This document shows positions 23,000 to 33,676 of a DNA stretch of 64,000 bases, one piece after another. The DNA is from Marasmius tenuissimus (Eukaryota > Basidiomycota > Agaricomycetes > Agaricales > Marasmiaceae): assembly GCA_029532415.1 (NCBI GenBank), contig JAQOTA010000054.1:372001-436000 (forward strand), read 5' to 3'. The notes beneath the pieces were generated by a model, which saw only the letters and a list, made by a program, of their open reading frames with translations, did not search any database and was not told where the DNA came from. Within the stretch, counting starts at the first letter, position 1. Each line of letters starts with the position of its first letter. The translations under genes were made by a program, and so were the position numbers.

Positions 23000-25268
23000 T
23001 CATCCAATTGAATCGCATCCTCCAACGATACGCGCCAACTCACGATATACCTCCTGGGCGGAAGGTCGTAGGTCGCTCTGTTGGTCCCAGCACCTGTTTA
23101 CCAGTGCCCAGACATCCTTGGGCATGCGAGGAGGCCGGGGAGGTCTTTCCCCTTTCACCACATGAAACATGACAGCTATGTCCTGTCTAAGTTCATCGAA
23201 CGGTTGTTTTCCAGTGTATACCTAGAAGAATCAACGTAGTTAGGGATGTCCGTAAAGATCCGAAACTAGGGTTTACCTCGATGCAAACGTGCCCAAAAGA
23301 ATAGATATCACTCGCGAAGGTTGGATCAGAATTTCCCCCCAACAGCTCGGGTGCTATCCATCTCAGAGTCCCTTTGGGACCATCGGGGTCATATTGAGCA
23401 TTACGGAGGAAGGTAAGTCCGAAGTCCGTCAGTACGGGATGTCCCTCATCGTCTATGAGAATGTTGACCTATGAAAGTGCGCAGTAACTTGTCAGCATGT
23501 ATTTTTTGTAGTGGGAGTCGCGGGCCCCCTACCCCTTTAATGTCCCCATGAATCACTCCCTCTGAGTGTAGGTATTCGATACCTTGGCTCACTTCGTACA
23601 GGAGAGTGACAAGTATATCACCAGATGTATCGTGTTTGGAGGACTTTAGGAACTGGTGCAAGTTCCCGTTATCTATGAACGGCGACACCATATATAGCTC
23701 GGAACGGACATGAGCAATTCCAAGTAATGGAAGCACAAACCGGTGATTCAGCCTCTTCCAAAGTAAGACTTCCTTGCAAAATTCCTGAGGATTCGATGTG
23801 AAGGTAAGTACGATAATGGAAACTCAGAGCATACACCCCGTACCATGCAGAGCGTCCCAATATTGGAACATAGAAATACCTTCATACACTTGAGTCCGAC
23901 AGACCTCCCATTACATGTACCTTTCCAAAGGTCTCCAAAGCCGCCAGCGGCGACTGGATGTGTCCCGTGGAGTGTTATTCCAGTGATGAAAATTGAACGA
24001 GGAAGAATTCGGTCAACGACAGTTTGGAAATTCAAACGGTCATGATGTTGTTCGAAGCGTGGACAAACCATCCTCTCTTGCCATGATGCGTTCGGCAGGC
24101 GCAACATCTCGCCGAAGTTTTGCTCAAACCAAGCAATGATCTCGCTGGCGTTGAGAGGCGGACGCGTGTCCCGGCGCAGAGGAATTGGAGGATGGTAGAT
24201 TGAGCCATCGAGAGTGTCCTTGCTCTGTGGTGAGATGGAGTCGGAAGCGAGGTCGTACTGCCACGAGCGGGTTTTGAGATTAAACGTCCAATCTTTCGGA
24301 TTCGTCGAAACCTGAGGGGATGTTACTACTGGTAGGTGCGATGCCGGAGCGACCCACCCACCGGAGTTGAAAGAGCCTTGTCAGCGCGCAAAGCCTCAAT
24401 CGAGGTCATCTGAGAGCTCTTTCAGCTAAGCCACAACGGGGGAGCCACTGAAACACACCCTTGTGTACTCAAGGTAGTCCAATACGACTGCATCTCGACG
24501 ATATCTATCACTAAACTCTCGTCCGTTGGCGAGCTCTGTAAATCTAATCAACCATAAGGTTCTTACAGAGCAGGTAAAATTCCAAACCATCGCGCATGAT
24601 GAACATTGGCAAATTTGATCGACCTAGCGCAAAAAGCTGGGTGAACCATGGCGACCTGGCCTTGAGAATGAGCAAGTGTCAGGCAGCCAGACTACGAGCT
24701 CCGACGTACGTGTGCGTAGCAGATGCCTCGTAAACCCGTCTCCAAATCTGAGATATCCCATCAAAACGCATCCCCCGAGAATCACAGTCCCGCTCACCAT
24801 CTGGATAATTTGCTTATCCTCCTTGTTCTCCGGCTCGAACGTGACCACAGTGAACAGTCGCTCGCCCAAGTCGATAATCTGGGCAGTGTACACCTTCTTC
24901 CGAATGCTCACCGCCGTCAACTCTGCGCGTTTCCGGAATGGATTTGTGGTGGCGATGTATCGCTCCATAATCATCTTCATATCCTCTGACCAAACTTGGG
25001 TTTGGAGATCGATGTCACCTCGGCGGATTTCACGATATTGGTTCTGAACGGGCTGGTGAATGACCGTTGCGATAGATAGTCGTCAGTGCCCTGTCTCAAA
25101 AGCTGGATAGTTCAGACTGACCAGCATCGCCTGACGATCCTGCATGCTAGAGCTTCCATGACCGGCGTGGTAGTGGCTTATGTGGGTCACCATATCTCCT
25201 TCGACATGTTGAAATAAAGGGCTGCCATCGATGGATACATTTTGGGCGTTTTGAAACCATTGGGACAT
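23000..25268 (-). CDS. FEPENKED N-terminal module fused to TKL-like protein kinase, 588 residues
   Basis: Ten exons, all in phase: 25122-25268, 24798-25052, 24710-24747, 24588-24655, 24459-24535, 24362-24409, 23844-24311, 23533-23784, 23277-23468 and 23000-23221. Residues 1-49 hold WFQNAQN...GSPLFQHVEGD. Residues 50-210 are the FEPENKED module. Residues about 325-580 are a kinase domain: glycine loop GGFGDLWKG, Lys in VGLKCMK, catalytic HGDIKGVN (HGD rather than HRD, as is common in fungal TKL kinases), DFG, APE (IAPELL) and WDQQSDLRP. All catalytic residues are present, so activity is expected. It would phosphorylate Ser/Thr or Tyr on unknown targets, with the N-terminal module perhaps sensing or scaffolding. 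It is flanked by two copies of the duplicated block. Confidence 0.85.
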
Positions 25269-25410
25269 CGTAATGTAGATGTTGCTGGTTGAGGTGAGAA
25301 TTAGAGAAGTGAGAGTCACAGGGAGAACGTCCGGCTATGTGACGCTTTATGTGAAACTCCCGGCCATTTCGTGCCCACATCCTATGAATACTTACCTTGT
25401 GAGATTGGAG

Positions 25411-26830
25411 GATCTATCGCTGCTCAGAAGATCGGTGTCGCGGTATAAGGGGGATAACCAAGGCACAGCCACTCGGTTCCCATATGCATCGGCTCTTGTT
25501 CCCGTACTATCACCATCTCAAATCACGATTCACCGCACCGTTGCCTTTGAGAGCCCTTGTGGGTGCTTCCTAATACACTGTCTACCAGTCTCCCTAAGCC
25601 TTGCTTACCTGTCAAAGATAATACATTATTCCGCCCTCGATTTTCGACACCCGATAGACGTGTCCATAAATCAGATTACGGGTCTGGCCCAGCTACCTGG
25701 TTGGAATTTTCCCTGATTTTGGATACTTGGCATACTCAACTACGAGGGCCGACGCGACGTGGGGTGTCTGTCTAGTGTCGGTCGTTGTTATAGGTACGAA
25801 TCACTTCCCTTTCAGGAAGTTTCCAGCCTGACATCTGTCTCTTGAATCTTTCAATCAGTTATCTCTTCGAAAGCCTCTCTCGGCGAACCAGTTCTTCGAT
25901 ACAAGCGCTACATCTCGTACGTTGATCTCGTGCATCCGTTTTATACCGTCATCTAATTCTTCCGGACCCCTTCAAATCAGGATCCCTATCTCCAGTTAAA
26001 CTCGTCCGGTCCAGGCCGCGTGGTATCCGTACCGTGGACGCAGCAAGACCGCACGTTTCACATTGGAAATGCCGGCAGGAAACGTTGGCTACCACGAATA
26101 CCATTGGCCCTCACTCGAATCTCTGTTGCTGGACGATCCCAGGAGGCTCTTCAGGGTTCGGAATGTCGTGGAACCCTCGTTTCGGATGTCCATTCATGGA
26201 TGCTCTTGACAACCGTGTATGTTCATCTCGCTCGCGGTCAGAACGGTCGTAGCAGGATAGCGATGAGTAGACGGATATCGCCTGTAAATGTTGGCTGGGC
26301 CGGCCTGCATCGAGATCCCGAACCTACAGCGGTATATAATTGGAGGTTTTTGTACCTTTTAGCCTACGATGTCTTCTTAATCGTGCTACCTCCGCACTTC
26401 AGATCTGTAGCCGAGCTCATCGGTGAACGGGAACTTCTACCATCTACGCTCGCCCCCTTCTACTTTGGCGCCCTGGAGGCGTAGGACGACAGGAAGATCA
26501 AAGTCAAATCATCAGTTCTAGAGAACACTAGGTCCTCTTCGACGTCTAATGTCAGGATCGATACCCTGCGGCATCGACTTTGCGTCGTCCTCGACCCCTT
26601 ACCCATGCTGACTGGCACCAGTACCTATCATTGCCATTCCCTTCTTTTGCCACGATCCGCCTTTCTACGCGGGCGCTCTTGCTTTTCCAAGCTGTACAAG
26701 GCTCTCATACAACGACACCAGGTCTCTGTCAGGGTACAGGCACTTGACTATGTTGTGAGAGCGGAGGGAAGGTTCGGCCAGATTAAGCGCCCGTAAGGAA
26801 CGTTGGATATGGACGCAAGTCAGTATGATC
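25411..26830 (+). repeat. Duplicated block, copy 2 (no hAT insertion)
   Basis: Aligns with 6715-9700 at the left end, the middle and the right end, in the same order. It starts about 140 bp from, and diverges from, the kinase gene, just as copy 1 starts upstream of the decayed FEPENKED gene, so gene and block were probably duplicated together. Frames such as SRYK...GTA and the 26020-26484 frame are open but cannot be joined into a recognisable protein. Confidence 0.45.
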
Positions 26831-29823
26831 AATCATCTTCTCGACGCCTCGCTTATCACAGACTTCATGGTTGTCTTTATCTGCAACGTTAGCTGGAGGT
26901 TGGTACTTATTTATAACGAGCGCAAGGTGATGCACCCATGTCCCCCAAGGTCAGAGTCTATGATGAGGGGCCATGCATGTTCGACTTACTTCTCTTGTGC
27001 AACTCATCGCACTGTACCATCGCTCGAGGACTGCCGAGCTCTTTGCCTTGTGCACTATGTATGTAACTCTCGTGAATCCATTTTTTCACTTTTACACACC
27101 AACCACTGCTGGCCGGTTTTGCAATCATACGATTGCTCTCTATTTCAAGTTGCGAGAAACCATGAATCAAATCAATTAGGGATCAAACCGTGTACTGTTC
27201 GCAAAGGTATATGCCTCAGCACCGTTTCACACGAGCAATAAAAATGCGTCACTGCCCTGAACGATTGACGAGTTTGGCAATGGAGGAAAGCCTCACTTGC
27301 GCTTCGTATACTTGTGTAGTAAGACCCCCTTCGACATTTTCCTCGGATTTACTAAGCCTTTCGGACTCTCCTGAAGCTCGTCTGAGGTATGTGACACTGA
27401 GTATGTGGCTTGGAACTAGGTGGGACGATCTAAGTGGAGGTTACGGAGATCGGAATGGGCTTGTCCCTCCTGTCCGTCTATCGACAAGCACAAGGAAAAT
27501 CATCGTTCCACCGTCCAATAAGAAAATGCCCACTTCGGTCTCAAACTACTGGACACCCTATTTGCTGCCTTCGTCTCGCGAAAGCCCTTTAGCGCCGTCA
27601 AGGAGAAATGGCGAAGAGGTGGATTCGCAACTAGAGGCCAGAGTATCCATAAAGCGCCTGAGCTCGAGGCGTATGAAGAGCAATCTAGGTTTCGAATCAT
27701 CGCGGTCCTCAGAACCAAATCTCGCCGAACGCAAGTGTCCAATATCAAAGTATGAGGATGAGAAGGCGACCTCAGTGAATATTTTCCATCCGCCACCTCG
27801 CATTGAGCAACTCGAAGGGTGAACGTACAGAAATAGATTGCATTCTGTTCTACAATCGCATCTTCACGCATGTACTAATTGCAACGCCTTCCACACACAG
27901 GCTAACAAGAACAGACGAGAAGATCGATGATATGGGTTTCCTCGTGTTCACAGGACTATGGAATCAACCATGAGACAAGGGGGCGGGGCGAGCAGCATTG
28001 CAGAACGAGGTACTCACGTGAGCGGGTCAAACAAGTCCCTTTATAAACGACAACCCCACCGTATCGAGCTCTCCCATCCACGGAAGCCGAACGGCCTCAA
28101 CAAACCCCCTCCCCCACGCAGGAGGTAGCTCACAGCTGAAAGGAGCAAATCCTGAACTCGTGAACCTTGAGACGAGACATCATCTCGAGTTGTGCAAAGT
28201 CTGAGTCTGGTATATCCTCCGTGGCCGTGGGTGGTTTGAACAGTGAACCTCGACGTTTGATGGCACGGAAGACCCGCTCTCATTCCAAGCGCAAGTATCA
28301 CCCGATCATTAGCCATGGGTGGGAAGTGGCCCTACGTCGTCCAGAAGGACATACAGAGTGGCGCTGACGCCTAATCGCCTGTGCTGTGACGAGGGGAGAG
28401 GGGAGATGGAGCCGTTCGACCATTCCACTGTGCCGTTGCGATAGGAGCAGCGGAGTGGTTGTTGGACGTAGATCATTGCGGCAGCCTGGAAACTTAGATG
28501 CGAGTCAGTCACGGCTCAGGAAGTATGATCATCCGGAAGAACAGGAACGCGACAGGAACAAGGAGGAAAGACGGAGTAAGGAGAACCAATGGTATGAAAG
28601 ATCTTAATGGAAGCACTCACTGCAGCTGGTCGTGGACGGGGCTTCATAGGTCCATTCTCCGAGTACCCTAGCTCCAGTGCATCTCCGGAAAGTCTGTAGT
28701 GAGACAGTGTGGAAAGATGCGTGCGCGTCAGACGAGCTGATAGGAGAGTACCTATAAGCGCTATCATCAGAACTAATATGTCGTGTACAAGACTGGGGAA
28801 ACGTACAAACAACATTGAATACTCAGGGAAGTGGTACAATCGTGTAAGAACCTTGCGCCCGTGTTCGACCCCCCCTCATTATAGACTGCGAAGAGCTCAT
28901 CAAATTGCTACAGCGGTGACCTTCATTTTGAGAGGTTGGGTGCCAATCCTGTTGTCCATGCAGAAGAGGCGCTGCGAGAATGCTTCTAAGACTTCAATAT
29001 TCAATATCAGAAGCATGAGAATGAGGTGCAAGATATATGCTCACGGTTACCGTATCCGAGCCTCGACGACCTTCACTCAGCGCCAACACCCATATACCCC
29101 CCCAAGCCACGGTTAATTCATGCCCTTGACCAAAGTCTCTGTCACTATCAATGTCGAACCTGTCGAACCAGCGAGGATATTGAGGGGATGTAAGGATAGA
29201 TAGTACGTGGTCCAGTTATAAGGAAAGCGAACCTTGGACATAGTTCTGGTCTAATATTGTTTAGGCATTCGGCTATGCTATGAGATCAGCAAGCAAGTTC
29301 TGGCCTGCCCTGGCATCGTAGTAAGGTCGCTATGGATGCACTGAAGTGGGAGTAATTATGAGAGATCAGTGCCAATCAAAAATGCAACTGAAAGGCATTT
29401 ACTAACCACTCATCCTCCTGTAGTTTTGCGTAAGTTCCTCGATGTTCTCCAAAGCCATCTTCTGTTCACGTTCAATCCGTTCATCAGATGGCGAAATATA
29501 TTTGTGTCCGGGTCCGAGCTATCAGCCAAGAGAGGTATTGTTCCTTAATGAGCCAAGCGAATGGAAGTTGGATGTTGAGGGACAAGAGCAGCAGGGTCGA
29601 GGAAAAAACCCCAAGGGATGATGGTGGTACAAGAACAACTTGAGGCGGAGACTGAACTTGCGTCTCACGTGCTACGACGCGTCGCGTAATAATACCCTTA
29701 GTGCCCCCGGCCCCACCGCCAGAATCTTGTCCGGGACTCGGGAGAGTTTGGTCCGTGAAAATTAGAACGCCAATGTGCAATAGTACCTTACAAGAGGTCA
29801 GACCACATTTCTACGAATCCATT
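26831..29823. other. About 3 kb without a recognisable gene
   Basis: Several medium frames exist on both strands. One is a minus-strand frame at about 28620-28840 with a hydrophobic stretch (DILVLMIALIGTLL) followed by a polar tail and a GTGAGT-type donor; it could belong to a small membrane-protein gene. Nothing joins into a supported model. Confidence 0.3.
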
Positions 29824-31463
29824 CTACACGACAACCATCCCATCTCCATGAACTACGACCATTAATCCTTCCTTATCTAATTCCTTCAACGGCTCGTAGA
29901 CACTTCCTTCCAGGACTTTGTTCAGAACATTCAGAGACACCGAACATAGCCTTTGTATGCCATGCTTGTAATCTATTGACCGCCTCGACCTGACCATCTC
30001 TACAAACTCCACATCCGCATCGAAGTGTTGTTGTACCCGAAATTTGAGCCTTTTCAATCGCGGTAACAAGACATCTCGAACGTCTTGGCCAGGTTTCGGA
30101 TCCTTGTCTGAAGCCGATGTTACGGGCAAGAGCGGGTCGACGAGTCGGAAAGCTTCCACGAAGGACTTTGTGATTGACTTCACCAGCACCTGCGGCACCG
30201 ACTGATGTGGTATGTAGTAATCATTCGCAAAGAGCTCCGTAAAGAAGAACGTATGAAGGTGGGGTGTATGTTTCAGAAGGGAAAGTATATCCTCTCCCGA
30301 AACTGGCATTCCGGACACCTTCAAGCTCGTCAAGACGCACCGAGAACGAGCGAAGAACGAATCAAGTGAGCTCTTTGGCCACGACCCCCTAAACTGTTTA
30401 TCGTTCTCGCAGTCACCCCAGATTCGGAGGTCAGTGAGCGAAGGAAGGGTCAGACAGTCGAGTGTGTCTGTGAGGAGCGGGTAGGTGCCTTCGCTGTCCC
30501 AAAGACTGAAATTGAACTTTCGAGCACTGCATGTCACAGGTCCGGGCTTGTTTTCTGGGGTTAGGGGCGTGTGGATAGAACGAGGGACCGAGTTTGGGGA
30601 GAGTGTGTTCGTTGAGTATTCGTAGGTCAAGTTGATGATATTCCTTCCACATACGACAAGTATTTCGAGGAAATTTTGCAAACATCCGTCGCGATTGTGT
30701 TGTATAATGAGATTCTTGAACTCTGGGTGGGACAATGGAAGCGAGCTTATCTCGATACGAGAGTAGAACACGTATCGAACGATGATAGTGTCCAGATGGC
30801 GAGAGCTTTCCAGTTGGTTTTCGATAATGACACGGTCCGGGTCCACATCTGAGTCGCAAACAACACTCTCCAGGAGTGGTAAGCCCTCGTCGTCAAGATT
30901 CCGTATCAAATACGCGCGTAGATCTGAGTCGAATATGTCGTGGTAGTCGATGGAAATCCAACGGAAAGAGTGCTTGATCAAGAGGTTTAGCAGCTCTACG
31001 TCTCCTTGCCCGTCTACATCTGTAGAGGTCATGACCAGAGAGAGCGGAGTATCTCCTGAACGTTCGAGGAATAGCTCCACCGGATCCTTTGCTCTCTTGT
31101 CTAGATAGACCGCGAAAAAAGCCCATAGTTGTTTGGTGTCGAGAGCGACGTCTCTCCATAGCCTGCAAACTGCACTGATTCGAAGGCTCATCGAGAACCA
31201 CGACTGGTACACTCCGAAGGTGTTCAGATCAGGTTCTCCTGAAATTGCATTGAGAAAGATCTCTCGGAGTAGTTCGGTGGGAAGGAGCGCTATGTGTTGC
31301 GGTTCGGAGGTGCGTGCAGGGGTACCCAATGTATTGCCTGGCACAATTTAGAGTGCAAATTTTTGATCGATTCAAGAGATGAACAAAGATGTGGGTACTA
31401 CTAACCGTTAGCTACGGATTCGCATTTTGCATGATCGTTCGTGCCCTGTGGCTGTATTTCCAT
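29824..31463 (-). CDS. F-box protein, 523 residues
   Basis: Exon 1 (31406-31463, ATG at 31463) joins in phase to exon 2 (29824-31337, TAG at 29824-29826) through a 68-nt intron with GTTAGT and CAG ends. Without exon 1 the long frame has no ATG near its start. The F-box is at about residues 36-80: LLPTELLREIF, then VCRLWRDVALDTKQLWAFF. F-box proteins recruit substrates to SCF (Skp1-cullin) ubiquitin ligases. The roughly 430-residue C-terminal part has spaced Leu-rich segments (LPSLTDLRIWG, LTSLKVSGMPVSGEDILSLL) that suggest a degenerate leucine-rich-repeat substrate domain, typical of expanded agaricomycete F-box families. Target unknown. Confidence 0.85.
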
Positions 31464-33676
31464 GTTGAAGGGCGGATTATGAGTCAAGTATGATATTCGT
31501 GCATTCAGCTGTTAAGAAACGAGATTCGGCGCGTTATTCACGGGTGGTGAACTGTGATGATGACGGTGAGGAGTCAACGCACTGTCAACGCGTGCTTGTG
31601 ACTCAAAATCGTGACAAGCACGAGAGTGTGACGCCGTCACTCCGGGTCACTCGTGACTTTTGTCTGGGTCCCTTTCCACGGAACAACGACCGTCACTGAC
31701 CCTGCTTTGTGTGCAGGCTACATACACGATACGCACAAGGTTTGAATGCGACTCGATATCTCAAACTTAGTGAGACCTGTCATTTCCAATTTTTCTGGTC
31801 CCCCCTCACCTTTTCTCCAGGCTGCATCGGGTCCAGTTCCGAGTCCGAGATAACGAGTCCTTACCGAGTTTACTGAGGTGCAGTCTAGCTGAGCGGCCGC
31901 AAGGTATCATGCAAATCTAACGATATGAAGAAAGCAAGCGCACCATCGGGAACCCGGTATACAAGTCCTGGCGCTCTCTCTTACTGGCTCGCCGGCTCAT
32001 AGCCTGTGGGTCTAATCGGGCTCAAGTCTTCCATAATGTCGTCGAAAGATCCGCAGAACCGCTTTTCAGTATCCATAGTGGAATCTTGGGGACGCGGATG
32101 TAGTTGAAAGATTGTCTGGCATGTCTTGAATACTCGCAACGTTCTTCGAGCTCTTCAGCAAACGTGTTGACTTACGGACAAGCCTCTAGTGGAGGCTTCG
32201 CCCTAGTATACCTTCAAGATTCCTCATTCAAGAGCCATGTCAACTCGCCTATAATATGTCCTGACAGCAGACTTTCTATCGACCAATCTTGTTTTCGTTC
32301 CCCGAAACCTACAACCTACCTCCTTCTGAATCTCAGCTCTCTTAGGATCGGTTGGCGGACCGATGGTTCAAGTTGAAGAAGGTTTTATAAGCGCGGCTTT
32401 CTGCGTTAAAAGAAACTTTGGTAGAACTCGCTTTCTCAAAATGAGCCAGGCGAGGTTGAGTCCCGAGGTAAGCTGTTTCAAACTCTGAACCAATACTAAT
32501 AGTAATGACAGGAAGTGCTCAAACCACGGATTAGATTATGAACTCGAGGATAGGAAACCCTAAGACGTACCCTCAACTAGCGATCATACATCAGAATCGC
32601 CATGAAACTGTGCCGGGCTCAAGCTCAAGCGCTCAAGGCCCGTCAAGCTCAAGTAAGGGTGGGAGCCTGAGTCTTCGGCGCGAGAAAAAGAGTATTTAGG
32701 GGTGCGGAGCAGCCTAAAGAGAATACAAAAAGCGCTAGTCATACGAAAGATAGTACTGTGACGATCGATCATACTGTTGCACCAACTGAACTTCGCCACT
32801 CACAGATCGCGACTGATAGCGTTTCATTATATCTACATCCCTTACAGGCTTGTTGACATGCTTGTTCTTTTCACTAAAGCGATAGATAAGGCGACCAGTC
32901 CGGTTATCAATGGTACGGCAGGTGTGAATCGAGCCACACGCCAATGTTGTGGATATGGAGAGATACAAGGGCTACTGGCGACCAATTCATTTGTATTTTT
33001 CCCCTCATGCGAGACAAAGAACTTGATCAAAAAAGAACAAAGAGGTTTCCAAAATAGAGCGGGATGTACTTAGTTGGTGTGGGTCCGTGTGGGATTAAAT
33101 TTGGACAGCTACCTCGGGTACTTTGACGACTCATTGCAATGAGGCGAAGCTTCTCGCGACTTTGTTGGTTCACTGAAGTCTTTTTGTTCTCCCTCAGATG
33201 AGTTAAATGTTCTTTCGAGCCGTTGGTCGAAGCGAGAGCAAGAGGTCTCGAAATCAGATCTTCTCGACCCTCCACGGCCGTTCATTACTGCACCTGTGGG
33301 TTCACGTTCTCTCCCACGTCAAAGCGACTGACCGTCACTAACGTACAACTCAATTCATTTACACGTGGTAGTCCATACCTTTCAAATTCGGGAATCTCCT
33401 TTTTGTTCTTTTGGGGTCAAGTGCTTTGTCTTTCAATGTGGGAGGCAAAGCACGAATGAATTGGTAGTCAAGAGACCGGTACACCTTGTATCCGTAACAA
33501 TTATAATTCCCCCGTCCCAATCAATCAACGTCCCGGCCAAAGCGATACCGAGGCAAAGCTGTGGGCATGATTATCTACACCATCTTTGGGTTCGTCGGCC
33601 TCGAAACTGCATGGCATCTGACGTTTGGTTACACCTCCATCGGCCATACCAGTACAAGACAAAAGAACAATCCAAA
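31464..33676. other. About 2.2 kb without a recognisable gene; contains an inverted duplication
   Basis: No supported gene. A plus-strand frame near 32160-32215 has an SSGGFALVYL stretch resembling a kinase glycine loop, without any following kinase motif. The inverted duplication at 32935-33480 is listed separately. Confidence 0.3.
32935..33480. repeat. Inverted duplicated segment (two arms of about 80-100 bp)
   Basis: The plus strand at about 32965-33050 (GATACAAGG, ACCAATTCATT, ACAAAGAACTTGA, AAAAGAACAAA) matches the reverse complement of about 33390-33500 in the same order. Both arms can encode an STNELV / NTNELV motif in the outward direction, so they may be exons of a small duplicated gene rather than transposon ends. 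Confidence 0.4.

Noticed and set aside
32160..32215. SSGGFALVYL frame resembling a kinase glycine loop
   Set aside because: No Lys, catalytic loop or DFG follows within 1 kb on this strand.
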